Source: Phycisphaerae bacterium
GTDB lineage: Bacteria > Planctomycetota > Phycisphaerae > UBA1845 > PWPN01
Direction: 5' to 3'
Length of the DNA: 64,000 nucleotides
Assembly (NCBI GenBank): GCA_035384605.1
Contig: DAOOIV010000003.1
Span: 62,001-126,000, forward strand
Shown: positions 38,101 through 47,600 of the stretch, one piece after another
How the letters are laid out: each line of letters starts with the position of its first letter
Numbering within the stretch: the stretch's first letter is position 1
Program-made: the position numbers and the translations under genes
Notes under the pieces: generated by a model
The model's database searches: none
What the model saw: only the letters and a program-made list of their open reading frames with translations
What the model was told of the DNA's origin: nothing

Positions 38101-38504
38101 ACAAGACTTCCGACGAGTCGCGCTTCATCATGTGGCTACGACAGCTCATGATCTGGGAGGACGGCGATCGCCTGTGGTACGGGCGAGCCGTTCCCAAACA
38201 GTGGCTTGAGAATCAAAAGGATATTCGGATCGAGCGCGCTCCGACGATCTTCGGTACGGCCGGTTTGGTCATTCACTCAGAGTCCGATAGCGGACGAATC
38301 ACCGCGACGATCCGGATCCCGACGCGAACGCCTCCCAAGGAAGTATGGCTGCGACTCCGTCACCCGGCCGACCTCAAGCCGACCGAGGTTTTTGTCAACG
38401 ACCGGCCGATTGCCCCCGGTAACCTGCTGGGCCAGGATATCCGTCTTGTGCCCGGCATCGAAGACCTATCCACGCCTGTTGAGGTTACCGCCGTGTTCAG
38501 GTGA
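35181..38504 (+). CDS. Giant secreted alpha/alpha-toroid protein of unassigned family
   Basis: The 1107-residue product (ATG 35181, GGGAGG 4 bases upstream) has a signal peptide (FAVLVVLVSPLAAGA), beta-rich N-terminal domains (residues 30-580), and a catalytic-looking alpha-toroid (about 600-990; ANLWHNIITTDRDPETGLYNQGVGTVGYRVFANE, GAYTHGEYAMNHGFTMWGIADHYLM, WFEHGGVTLQPCLVDSATVYMARDE), then a C-terminal beta domain. The toroid has several acidic residues in conserved-looking positions, as in GH65/GH78-type clan members, but no family could be assigned. It follows the PcRGLX-like fusion by 27 bases, so the pair likely degrades rhamnogalacturonan-type pectin together. Confidence 0.75.
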   Translation: MVRMAPLHRFAVLVVLVSPLAAGATVGPEQAVVGEPVDLARFATRLTDDHGIGVEWDNPREVSEIALSGVDDSLLGSLCVEWWGSVWPGNGTGGWMRLDDPFNGRWVRVKATVEKDPRRGLVFRLPPLVKEEWDQEPNPAWKEPPAYRRTLKVRVVAEGRGLPSDAVLSAYGQSRWREAQFDIESRHATDAIITRQLDVINGVVLEMKSLAPPRSAEIEGRKWTAQKEAGGSSGVRVRLRYTDNRDPNSNDLTRVTVRFGSDTWSTGFSFVPQDVLADGAMRLPDFGTLVTSSSSGLTLANDPGPPTGNWRRPVRQRLTEKPEMTREMAMAGIPRLKPAPWVPLGVPSARQEFFVSPAGDWSIWAMSLNNDNGRDAKRWSFQSDFGTQRLQQRLDYLLDTREQPAFDGRDREGCIRRLEQGHLPLIHAEWYTGPMQFRHSLVTTTLLGDYGDDVTRKGDETVVLLGRLAVTNTDGQTRTATLNLRVHDKSPISLDPDGVMRIERPSNRPVPEGLTALRGVISNDKPSGGGITGWTVQRGDEPEDHPILRWQAELRPGETRLMYFKTPFVELLEPQELTRIREISYEVEAPAIMKYWQTRLGRGMTLDVPDTAIMDFYRANLWHNIITTDRDPETGLYNQGVGTVGYRVFANETVMIARSMDMRGEHVEAERFIEPMLRFQGHEPLKGRFSTKDGVFHSAGAYTHGEYAMNHGFTMWGIADHYLMTRDRRYLDRVAPQLIKGCDFLINERKSTMGKQGSPRPSIHGMAPACSLEDVVEYQYWFATNAYFHLGMKRVAQALADAGHPEAERIAVEAEEYRNDLERNMREATTRAAAVRLRDGHFIPYTPSRVFHWRHLTEGWIREALYPAIHLATAEVVSPNDPLITWMLDDLEDNIYFSWQSGFNIGDFEQTWFEHGGVTLQPCLVDSATVYMARDEIPAALRAFWNTYALSIFPDVNCFSEWAKALGKPGGPLYKTSDESRFIMWLRQLMIWEDGDRLWYGRAVPKQWLENQKDIRIERAPTIFGTAGLVIHSESDSGRITATIRIPTRTPPKEVWLRLRHPADLKPTEVFVNDRPIAPGNLLGQDIRLVPGIEDLSTPVEVTAVFR

Positions 38505-38510
38505 GTAGAA

Positions 38511-38543
38511 AGTCGCCGGCGGCTCGCCCCTTGACCGGCGACT
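38511..38543 (+). terminator. Terminator-like hairpin
   Basis: AGTCGCCGG (38511-38519) pairs perfectly with CCGGCGACT (38535-38543) across a 15-base loop, 7 bases after the stop of the alpha-toroid gene. There is no T-run, so termination efficiency is uncertain. Confidence 0.5.
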
Positions 38544-38716
38544 ACCGCCTGTCTCATTGATGCCGGCGTGATACCGCCCTGACGGCTTTTGATCCCCGCT
38601 TGGAAGCTGCAACGCGAGCTGGGACGGCCCGTTCTCGCGTCTCCCCCGCCCTGCCGGGTGATCACATCCTCTACCTACCCCCCGCAACCACATCCCGCCC
38701 AAAGACGCCCAAAGGC

Positions 38717-38745
38717 TTGCTAAAATGTTTTAGCGAAGATATCCT
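38717..38745 (+). promoter_or_regulatory. LacI-type operator with overlapping promoter-like hexamers
   Basis: The perfect palindrome CTAAAATGTTTTAG occupies 38720-38733, one of three identical copies in the window. TTGCTA (38717-38722) and TATCCT (38740-38745), 17 bases apart, could be a promoter overlapped by the operator. It lies about 290 bases before the three-paralogue operon. Confidence 0.6.
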
Positions 38746-38782
38746 GGAGTAGAGTCGTGGTCTTCGGGTCGCGCTGACCGGA

Positions 38783-38903
38783 GGGCAAAGCGTTGCTTGG
38801 TCCTTTTAGTCTTTTCCGTCGCGACTGGTGCGCGTTTTGCGCGCATGTTTCTGGACCGCGGTGCGCTTGGGTTGCGGCCCGCAAAAAGGCGGTCCGCCTT
38901 AGG
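38783..38903. repeat. Dispersed intergenic element, copy B
   Basis: The core 38837-38903 matches 5863-5929 with 4 mismatches in 67; the flank back to about 38783 is also related. It includes the hairpin GCGGCCCGC-AAAAAG-GCGGTCCGC (one mismatch). It lies between the LacI-type operator and the first propeller gene, so in this copy it would be in the 5' untranslated region of the operon. Confidence 0.75.
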
Positions 38904-39037
38904 ACGTTCAAGCTGAGAGCTCCTATTCCTATCGCTGACCGCCGCGCGAACGGCGGATCAGGTCGCAGTATGCCGGGCGAATGGCGGCACCTCGCAGATG
39001 CTGCGATTCGCACGGCATGCCCGAGGGGCAACCGCCG

Positions 39038-40753
39038 ATGCATCTGCTGAGGACTGTCTCTGGTATCCTGGGAATTGGTTTGCTTCTGCCCGCCGCGGCG
39101 CATGCTTGGACGCCGGAATACTCCATCCACCCGGGTATTACCTGGCCCGGCGGCAAGCCGAGCATGGGGATGGACGCGTCGGGGCGCATCCACCTCGTGT
39201 ACTCGCCGACCGTGCCACCGGCGACCGCGGGTCACATCTACTATCGTTTCCTGAACGGCACGACTTGGACGACGCCACAGGATCTGCCCGGCCCAGACCG
39301 CAAGGAGCCCGAATCGGATATGTGCGTCAGCCCTGACGGGCACGTGTATGTCGTGGGAATCGCCCGCGTGGATAACACCACCGCCACGCCTTACACCGTC
39401 TACTTCTGGGAGTTCGACGGCACGACCTGGGCCGGCCCGACGATGCTCAGCAGCGGCCAAGGTAACGACGGCAACAACTGCACGAGTCCATGTATCGCCC
39501 GCGACCGCAACGGCGATTTGCACGTCGTGTGGAGCCAGGACGGCCTCACCGGCGGCGAGGCCGATATCATGTATCGCAAACGTCAGGCGGGCGTTTGGCA
39601 ACCGATTCAGAATATCACCCGCAACAATGCCGGTACTTCCTACGGCTCATGCGATCCGGACATTGCGGTCGACGCCGATGGCAACACCGTCCATGTCGTC
39701 TGGCACGACGATTTCCTGAACAACGGCTTCCAGGCGTATTACACGAAGAACACCAACCTCGGCGACCCGGCGGCGTGGCTGCCATCAATCGAGTGGTACC
39801 AGCTCTCGACGGGCAACTACGGCAAGGCGCCCAAGATCTTCCTCGACCACAATGATCTGCCGAACGTGTTCTGGCAGGACCGCTTCGGCGGCTCGGAGAA
39901 TCGACAGGGATACTCTCGCTGGACGGGCAGTACCTGGACCGCGCCGGCCAACTGGGGTATCGACTTCGTGCAGGATGCGATATTCGACGCGTCCAACACC
40001 ATGCACGCCGTCTACGCACAAGCAAGCGGCTCAACGGAGATCTATTACCGCCAGTATCAATACAGCGGGGCCACGTACTCGGAGATGATCTCCACGGGTC
40101 CGAATACGTTGAAGGCCTACACGGCGGGCATCGTGATGGACCTGGCCGGCAAGCTCCACGTCGTGTGGTGCGAGCGCAAGAGCGTCGATGGTAATGAGCA
40201 GCGGTATGTCTTCTATTCCACGACTGCGGTCCTGGGCTCGCCGGATCCGGTTTCGTCGTTCACCGCCCAGTCGCTCGACGGCGCGGTTGCCCTGTCATGG
40301 ACAAACCCCGGCAGCATGAGCTATCGAGGTACGACCGTCTGGTCCAATCCAGACGGTTATCCGGCCAGTCCGGAAGATGGAGTGCTTGTATGCGACCGCC
40401 CGGCCGCGATCGGCAGCAGTGACAGCTTTGCTCACACGGGCCTGACCAATGGTCAGCGGATGTACTATGCCGCGTTCACCTACAACGCCAACCGCGAGTA
40501 CTCGGTTGGAGTGAACCTGGCGGCAATGGCTTTGAGCCCGGTGGATTTCGACCGTGACGGCGACATCGACCAGGAGGACTTCGGACTGTTCCAGACGTGC
40601 CTCAGCGGCGCGTTTGTGCCGCCGACAGAGCCTGCCTGCCAGACCATGAATCTCGACGGTGACCTGGACGTGGACGCGGACGATCTGTCGTTGTTCCTCG
40701 GCTGCATGGCCGGTACCGGCCTGCCACCAGCGGTGAATTGCACGAACCAGTGA
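39038..40753 (+). CDS. Secreted sialidase-like propeller, FN3-like and dockerin-like protein (paralogue 1)
   Basis: The 571-residue product has a signal peptide (TVSGILGIGLLLPAAAHA), a beta-propeller built from sialidase/BNR-like blades (residues about 25-400; repeated G.LHVVW and DADGNTVHVVWHDD motifs), an FN3-like module (about 405-490; LSWTNPGSMSYRGTTVW, HTGLTNGQRMYYAAF), and a dockerin-like C-terminus with loops DFDRDGDIDQEDF and DGDLDVDADDL, each followed by an F..C.SG or F.GCM.G Cys segment. No catalytic residues of sialidases are evident; a binding or scaffolding role is more likely. ATG 39038 has GAGGGG 10 bases upstream. It opens a three-gene operon (gaps of 28 and 17 bases) controlled by the region with the LacI-type operator at 38720. 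Confidence 0.82.
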   Translation: MHLLRTVSGILGIGLLLPAAAHAWTPEYSIHPGITWPGGKPSMGMDASGRIHLVYSPTVPPATAGHIYYRFLNGTTWTTPQDLPGPDRKEPESDMCVSPDGHVYVVGIARVDNTTATPYTVYFWEFDGTTWAGPTMLSSGQGNDGNNCTSPCIARDRNGDLHVVWSQDGLTGGEADIMYRKRQAGVWQPIQNITRNNAGTSYGSCDPDIAVDADGNTVHVVWHDDFLNNGFQAYYTKNTNLGDPAAWLPSIEWYQLSTGNYGKAPKIFLDHNDLPNVFWQDRFGGSENRQGYSRWTGSTWTAPANWGIDFVQDAIFDASNTMHAVYAQASGSTEIYYRQYQYSGATYSEMISTGPNTLKAYTAGIVMDLAGKLHVVWCERKSVDGNEQRYVFYSTTAVLGSPDPVSSFTAQSLDGAVALSWTNPGSMSYRGTTVWSNPDGYPASPEDGVLVCDRPAAIGSSDSFAHTGLTNGQRMYYAAFTYNANREYSVGVNLAAMALSPVDFDRDGDIDQEDFGLFQTCLSGAFVPPTEPACQTMNLDGDLDVDADDLSLFLGCMAGTGLPPAVNCTNQ

Positions 40754-40781
40754 TCGCGAACAGCGGGACGGGAAGAGAAAA

Positions 40782-42707
40782 ATGAGACGCATCAGATCAA
40801 CAACGGCCGTCGCCGGCCTCTGGCTGCTGTGCAGCGCAGGATCACTCTGCGCCTGGACAACGCCCGGCCCGGTGGTTTCAACGTCCGAAGACAGCCTCGA
40901 CCCGCGAATGACGGTCGACTCGAACGGCCGTTGCCACGTTGTCTGGCGCGAGCGAACCGGCGGCTCTCTCTTCCGCATCTGGTACACCAACAATACGGCC
41001 GGCCCCTTCGCCGGCCCAACGGAGATCTCGCAGACCGGTCCGGCCCAGAGCTATTCGCCGGTTGTCGCCGCCGACGGGGCGGACCTGCACACTGCCTGGA
41101 TCTGCGATCCGGACGGGACCAACATCGAGATCTGGTATCGCAAGATGACCGCCGACGTGTGGGGTCCGATCCTCAACGCCAGCAATACGCCGATCAAATC
41201 TCTGCGCCCGGCGATCGCGGCCCGCAACGGCATCGGCCCGGTGGTGGCGTGGGATGAGGCCATCTACGCCGATGACAACTACGACACATACTTTGCCGAC
41301 TGGAACGGCTCGGGATTCAACCCCGCGATCAACATCTCCAATACCCCCGGCGGCGCGGTGTACGGATCGGTCAACGTCAACATCGCCGTGGCACCGAACG
41401 GCGACGTGACTGCGGTGTGGGCGGATCGCATCAGCGGCAGTTACCACGTGAACGCACGTCGGCGGGTCGGGGGCGTATGGCAGCCTCGGCAGGAGATCTC
41501 CACACTCCAAACAGGTCCGGCTACGCCCGGCATTGCGGTAAGCGGTGACAACCGGGTACACGTCGTCTATGAGGCCGAAGGCGCGATCCGTTACCAGGTC
41601 TGGAACGGCTCGGCCTGGACTGCTCCGGCAACTCTGCCCGGCGGCTTGAACAGCGGCATCCGCCCGAAGATCGCCGTTGATTCAGCAGGCATCGCTCACG
41701 TGGCGGCCGACGCCTTCACCGACGCACAGAACAACCGCGACATCTTCTACACCAGCAACGAAAGCGGATCGTGGGGCAACTGGAGCAACATCTCCAACAC
41801 GGCAGGAACCGCATCGTTGAACGCCGACATCGGCTATGCGGCCGGCCTGATCACCGTGACCTGGCAGGAGAACAGCAACGGAGCGGGCGGGACGGACGTC
41901 TACAATACTTGGTTCAGCACGCAGCCTCGGCCGTTGCCGGGGCCCACGGGCCAGATCACCGGGACGGTTCGAGACAGTTTCGGACATTTGCTGTCGGGAG
42001 CCGCTGTGTCGGCGGCCGGATACTACTACGTTGCCATCACTGCCGCCGACGGCTCATACGTCATTCCCACCGTACCGGTCGGGACCTACAACGTCACCGC
42101 ATCGAAGCCCTGGCACACCAGTCAGACCCTCAGCGGCATCAGCGTAACAGCCGGCTCAACAGCAATCGCGGACTTCTCATTGGTTCCGACGCCGCCGGAG
42201 CCGGTGACCAGCTTCACCGCGACCGCGGGAAATACATTGAACACCCTGAGCTGGGTCAATCCTGCCGCAGGCAACTTCGCGGGCACGATGATCCGCTTCT
42301 CGACAACCGCATACCCCGCCGCGCCCGATGACGGAAGTCTGCTGATCGACCGCCCGGCCATGCCCGGGACCACCGACACATACCCGCACACCGGACTTAC
42401 CAACGGCGTGACCTACTACTATACGGCGTTCGCACACTCCGACACGTATGTGTACTCGCCTGGGGCCACCGCTGCGGGGCGCCCGTTTGGACCGGCCGAT
42501 TTCGATCGCGACGGCGACGTCGACCAGCAAGACTTTGGCCATTTCCAGCAATGCTTCAGCGGCGCGTTTGTGCCTCAGCCGGACCTGAATTGCGCAGACT
42601 GCCTGTTTGATGCGGATGACGACGTGGATGTCGATGACTTCAACATGTTCATGGGCTGTTTCAGCGGGCCGGGTGTTGCGGCCGACCCGTATTGCATGGT
42701 CCCTTGA
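40782..42707 (+). CDS. Secreted propeller, CarboxypepD-reg-like, FN3-like and dockerin-like protein (paralogue 2)
   Basis: The 641-residue product has a signal peptide (STTAVAGLWLLCSAGSLCA), a BNR-like propeller (about 25-375; HVVWRERTGG, IWYTNNTAG, VTWQENSNG), a carboxypeptidase-regulatory-like domain absent from paralogue 1 (about 385-465; GQITGTVRDSFGHLLSGAAV), the FN3-like module (GTMIRFSTTAYPAAPDDG, HTGLTNGVTYYYTAF) and dockerin-like loops DFDRDGDVDQQDF and DDDVDVDDF, each with a following Cys pair. No catalytic motif is visible. It follows paralogue 1 by 28 bases. Confidence 0.82.
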   Translation: MRRIRSTTAVAGLWLLCSAGSLCAWTTPGPVVSTSEDSLDPRMTVDSNGRCHVVWRERTGGSLFRIWYTNNTAGPFAGPTEISQTGPAQSYSPVVAADGADLHTAWICDPDGTNIEIWYRKMTADVWGPILNASNTPIKSLRPAIAARNGIGPVVAWDEAIYADDNYDTYFADWNGSGFNPAINISNTPGGAVYGSVNVNIAVAPNGDVTAVWADRISGSYHVNARRRVGGVWQPRQEISTLQTGPATPGIAVSGDNRVHVVYEAEGAIRYQVWNGSAWTAPATLPGGLNSGIRPKIAVDSAGIAHVAADAFTDAQNNRDIFYTSNESGSWGNWSNISNTAGTASLNADIGYAAGLITVTWQENSNGAGGTDVYNTWFSTQPRPLPGPTGQITGTVRDSFGHLLSGAAVSAAGYYYVAITAADGSYVIPTVPVGTYNVTASKPWHTSQTLSGISVTAGSTAIADFSLVPTPPEPVTSFTATAGNTLNTLSWVNPAAGNFAGTMIRFSTTAYPAAPDDGSLLIDRPAMPGTTDTYPHTGLTNGVTYYYTAFAHSDTYVYSPGATAAGRPFGPADFDRDGDVDQQDFGHFQQCFSGAFVPQPDLNCADCLFDADDDVDVDDFNMFMGCFSGPGVAADPYCMVP

Positions 42708-42724
42708 GGAGCAAAGGAATTCTG

Positions 42725-44665
42725 ATGATGACAAGAGTCTATGCGACGCGACCGGCAGGACCGATCTCGGTACTGTGCATGGCTCTTCTGACTGCTGCGA
42801 CCGAGGCCCAGTGGTCCAACGCCCAGTTGTTTAACTTGCCGGGCGAGGCGGGGTTGGACGTCAAGACCGCCAAGATCGCGGCGGCTCGCAGCGGCGGTTT
42901 TCACGGAATCTACCATGTCAACAACCGGATCCGCTATCGCCGCTACAGCGGAGGCACGCTGACCAGCCCGATCGACGTCTTTCCGGGGACACACTTCATG
43001 GCTAACGGGGCGATCGCCGAGGCACTGAACGGCGACATCCACGTTGTGTTCGAGGACTGGGCCTGGGGCGAGAAAAACGACAAACCCGAGGTCCGCTGGT
43101 ACAAATCATCAAACGGGGGAGCATCGTTCCCCTTCACCCAGGTGCTGTCGGCCACGGGCGGCTGCGCCAAACACCCGCACATCACCGCGTTCGGCACGGG
43201 AACCAGCGCCGAAGTGATCATGAGCTACTTCCGCTCGGGCTCGACCGGCGGCTGCGATAAATCGCTCTATTTCGCCCGCTACAACGGATCGACATGGACG
43301 GCCGAAGCGGACATCGGATCGCACAGTAATTCCGAATATGACTGCTTCGGCATGGCCCGGTCACCCCTCGACGGCTCGGTCTACCGCTCGTACGACCCGA
43401 ACGGCAGCAGTATGGCCATGCGGCGATACAGCGGCTCCTGGGGACCACAGATCAACCTGAACAGCGGTGCGTGGCCGGTCCGCCAGCACATGGCCATCAG
43501 CGCGACGGGGCAAGTCATGCTGCTGTGGGATCAGGACGAGAGGATCAAGTCGCAGCTCTATACGCCGGCAGTCGGGCCCGGACCGGTCATCGATGTGAGC
43601 GCGGGCGGATACGCGGGGTCGTGCGACGTCTGCTGGGTGCCCGGGACGAACGACTTCTACATGGTTGTGGCCCGACCGACGGGCGGAGGTGGGTTCCACG
43701 TCTACGGCCGACGATGGACCGCGGGAGCGTGGTCGGGCGAGGAATCGGTCATGAACGGCCAGACGGACGCGTTCACGGTCACCCCGGTGGTCGCGGCGGA
43801 CGACACCGGCGCGCTTTACTGTATTTGGGAGTACTGGGGTAGCGACAAGCCTCAACAATGGTATGCGGTCAAGCCGTCTTCGCTGCCGCCGGGACCCAAG
43901 GGAACAATCAGCGGGTTCGTTCGTGACAACCTCGGGGCTGGCCTGCCGAACGCCACAGTGATCGTCGCCGGTGTTCCCAGTGCGGTCTCCCAGTCGAACG
44001 GTGCCTATACGCTGCTCGTGCCCGTTGGCACACACAGCGCCCAGGCATCGAAGACCTTCTACACGACCCAGACAGTGAGCAACGTGACCGTGCTCGAAAA
44101 CCAGACGACTACCGTCGACTTCATGCTTCTTACCCAGCCGCCGACGCCGGTTGCCTCGCTGACGGTGACACCGGGCAACGCTCAGAACCAATTGAACTGG
44201 ACCAACTCCACCAGCGTCAACTGCAACGGCGTGGTGATTCGCTACAGCACGACAGGGCACCCCGCGGGGCCTGCCGACGGACAACTGCTGCTCGACAGGA
44301 GCGCGTCGCCGGGCGCTACCGACTCGTTCCTTCACACGGGCCTGGTGAACGGTACACGGGTTTACTACTCGGCGTTCGCCTACTTCCAGGATGCGAGCCG
44401 TTTCTACTCGACCACGGCCACGACCGCTTCAGGTTCACCGTACGGCGTCGCGGACTTCGATCGCGACGGAGACGTGGACCAGGCCGACTTCGGATACTTC
44501 CAGGAATGCTTCAGCGGGGCCTTTGTTCCTCAGAACGATCCAAAATGCCAGGGCGCCAAACTCGATCCCTATGACGACGATGTGGACATGGACGACTTCG
44601 CGATATTCCTGCAATGCTTCGCCGGTCCGAAGATACCGACGGATCCGGATTGCGCTAACCCGTGA
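42725..44665 (+). CDS. Secreted propeller, CarboxypepD-reg-like, FN3-like and dockerin-like protein (paralogue 3)
   Basis: The 646-residue product (tandem ATGs at 42725 and 42728, AAGGA 7 bases upstream) has a signal peptide ending TAATEA, a BNR-like propeller (about 25-380; GDIHVVFEDWAWG, KSLYFARYNGSTW, GALYCIWEYWG), a CarboxypepD-reg-like domain (GTISGFVRDNLGAGLPNATV), the FN3-like module (GVVIRYSTTGHPAGPADG, HTGLVNGTRVYYSAF) and a dockerin-like tail (DFDRDGDVDQADF, DDDVDMDDF). It ends 28 bases before the converging repeat-protein gene. Its closest relatives in the window are paralogues 1 and 2, indicating local duplication. Confidence 0.82.
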   Translation: MMTRVYATRPAGPISVLCMALLTAATEAQWSNAQLFNLPGEAGLDVKTAKIAAARSGGFHGIYHVNNRIRYRRYSGGTLTSPIDVFPGTHFMANGAIAEALNGDIHVVFEDWAWGEKNDKPEVRWYKSSNGGASFPFTQVLSATGGCAKHPHITAFGTGTSAEVIMSYFRSGSTGGCDKSLYFARYNGSTWTAEADIGSHSNSEYDCFGMARSPLDGSVYRSYDPNGSSMAMRRYSGSWGPQINLNSGAWPVRQHMAISATGQVMLLWDQDERIKSQLYTPAVGPGPVIDVSAGGYAGSCDVCWVPGTNDFYMVVARPTGGGGFHVYGRRWTAGAWSGEESVMNGQTDAFTVTPVVAADDTGALYCIWEYWGSDKPQQWYAVKPSSLPPGPKGTISGFVRDNLGAGLPNATVIVAGVPSAVSQSNGAYTLLVPVGTHSAQASKTFYTTQTVSNVTVLENQTTTVDFMLLTQPPTPVASLTVTPGNAQNQLNWTNSTSVNCNGVVIRYSTTGHPAGPADGQLLLDRSASPGATDSFLHTGLVNGTRVYYSAFAYFQDASRFYSTTATTASGSPYGVADFDRDGDVDQADFGYFQECFSGAFVPQNDPKCQGAKLDPYDDDVDMDDFAIFLQCFAGPKIPTDPDCANP

Positions 44666-44693
44666 CGACAGGCACCAATCGCGACCGGCTTTG

Positions 44694-47600
44694 CTAACGG
44701 ACGCGGCCGGCGCCCCGACGACGATGACGATGCAGCAGGTAGAATCCTGGAAACGCGAAAGCGGGGGCGACGCCGATCAGACCGCAACCCGCCGCCGAAT
44801 TGCTCCTTGATGCGCTTGCGCCTCCGCCGGCTCGTACATCGAATACCGCGGGCTGACCCGCAGGCGTTTCCCCAGGCAACTCGGCGCAGGATACGACGGG
44901 CGCAATCATCCCCCGACCGCTCGACGTGACCCGCAAGACCATGTCGATCACGACCGTCTCGCCCGCACCTAGAGACCCGATGGTCAGAACGACCTGGAGA
45001 TCGGCCAGCCTGGCGTTTTCCGGGGTACCGCGCGCCGCGATATCATCTCGCACTCGCGCGTTCACGAATTCGACGTTTTCCGGCAGTGATATCACCACTC
45101 GTACATCCGTCGCGTCCCGATCACCGATGTTCCCGACGTGGAGCAGGAACGACAGTTCATCATCCATCTTGCACACAACGTTGTTGCCAGGTTCGTTCGA
45201 AGCAATCTCCACGACGAGACGCGGAGCGGGAGGCACGTTACTTGGAGGAGGATGGTCGGCAAAGTTGGCGCTGATGACCATGTCCGTCGAGACACTGGTG
45301 ATCGCCAAAGGGTTGTCGTTGCCGACATAATCGCCCGTCCAGCCGATGAAATAATACCCGGGGTCGGCGACGGCGGTAACTGCAGTGCAGTCGGCGAGGT
45401 AATCAACCTCTTGGCGGGTATCGCCCTGCAACGAGCCGTGCTCCCCCGCCTCGAAAGTAACGGTGTGAATCCTGCTGCCAAAATTGGCGGTAATGGTCAT
45501 GTTCGCCGTGACATGTGTGACGGTCAGCGGGTTGTCGTTGCCGATGTAGTCGCCGGTCCAACCCGCAAACCGATGGCCGGCGCTCGGCACCGCGGTCACG
45601 GCCGTACAATTCGCCCCGTGGTCGACCGTCTGCACGGTCGTGCCCAGCAGCGAACCTTGAGGGCCGGCCAGAAACGTCACCGTGTAGGTGTCGCTTGCGA
45701 AGTTGGCGGTGACGGTCATGTCAGCGGTGACGTTCGTGATGGTCAACGGGTTGTCGCTGCCGACGTAGTCGCCGGTCCAGCCGGTGAAGTTGCAGTTGGC
45801 GTTGGGCACAGCAGTGACTGCGCTGCAATTGTCGCCGTGGTTGACCGTCTGCATGACGGTGCCCGCCAATGAACCGTGCGCGCCGGCCGCAAACGTCACT
45901 GTATACGTGTTGATCGCGAACTGTGCGGTGATATTCATGTCCCCCGTGACGTTCGTAAGTGTCAGCGGGTTGGCGCTCCCGACGTAATCGCCGGTCCAAC
46001 CGGTGAAGTGGTAGCCGACATTGGGGACCGCGGTAACGGACGTGGTGCTGCAGTCCTGGCCTACGACTTGCAACGTATCGCCGACCAAGCTGCCGTTCCC
46101 GCCGGCGGCAAATGAAACCGTGTGCTCCGCCCACGAGGCGATGTAGTTGGCCGGCCATCCGCCCGCCGTACTGAAGGATCCCCCCGCGTACAAAACCCCG
46201 TCATAGGCGGCCAACGCGCGGACCGTGCTGTTCAAACCGCTCCCCAGCGCAGACCAGGCAGTGCCGTTCCATTTGGCGATGCGGGCGGCGGCCGATCCTC
46301 CCGCGGAAGTGAACGATCCGCCCGCGTACAATGCCCCACCATAGACGCCCAGGGCCACCACGGCGTTATTGACGCCGCTGCCGAGCGCAGACCACGCGAT
46401 GCCGTTCCATCTGGCGATGCGGTTGGCCGCCGACCCGCCGGCCGTGGTAAACGTCCCGCCCACATACAAAGCTCCATCGTGTACGGCTAAGGCACCAACC
46501 GTGTTGTTCACGCCGCCGCCGACCGCCGTCCAGCCCGCGCCGTCCCACGCGGCGATGTAGCTCGCCGGCGCCCCGCCCGCCATGGTGAACGCACCCCCCG
46601 CGTACAAAACGCCGTCATAGTCGGCCAAGACGCTGACCGCATTGTTCACTCCGCTGCCGACCGCGGACCACGAAGCACCGTCCCAAGCGGCGATGTAGTC
46701 CGCGGGTGCCCCACCGGCCGTAGTGAACGCCCCGCCCACATACAAGACCCCGTTGGAAACTGCCAGGGCGCTGACCGCATTGTCGACGCCGCTGCCGACC
46801 GCAGACCAGATCGAACCGTTCCATTTGGCGATGTTGTTCGCCGCCTGGCCACCGGCCGTGGTGAAAGAACCCGCTGCATACAAAGCCCCATCATAGACCG
46901 CCAAAGCGTTCACGTTGCCGTTCGTGCCGCTTCCCACTGCGGCCCAAGTTGTGCCGTTCCACCTTGCGACGCGGTTCGCTGTCAGGCTTCCGGCGGTGGT
47001 GAACTGGCCCCCGACGTATAACACGTCGTTGTACAACGTCAGGGCATAAACGGCACTACTGGTCCCGTTGGCGCTGACGCCGCCACCGACTGCGGACCAA
47101 GTCCACCCTGGGCCGTTCCATGTGGCAATGTAATAGGCAATCTGACCCCCCGCTGACGTGAATGATCCGCCCACGTACAAGATCCCATTGTGCACCGCCA
47201 AGGCGCGGACAGTGCTGCTCACGCCGCTGCCAACCGGCGACCAGACCACACCGTCCCACGTGGCAATGCGATTGGCCGCCGCCCCGCCGGCCGTGGTGAA
47301 CGATCCCCCTGCATACAAGACGCCGTCGTACGAAACCAAGGCGCTCACGGTGTTGTTCACGCCGCTGCCAACCGTAGACCAGGCTGCGCCATTCCACGTG
47401 GCGATGCGACTGGCGGCCGCTCCTCCGGCCGTGGTGAACGCCCCCCCGACATACAACAATCCGTTATGGACAGCCAAAGCGCTTACGGTGTTGCCCACTC
47501 CGCTGTCAAGCGCGAACCAGGACACACCATCCCACCCCGCGATGCGGTTGGCCGCCGCCCCACCGGCCGTGGTGAATGATCCTCCCACGTACAGGACGCC

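Noticed and set aside
44694..44810. PEP-CTERM signal on the repeat protein
   Set aside because: The tail has no PEP motif; GCGLIGV...RRR is a different pattern.
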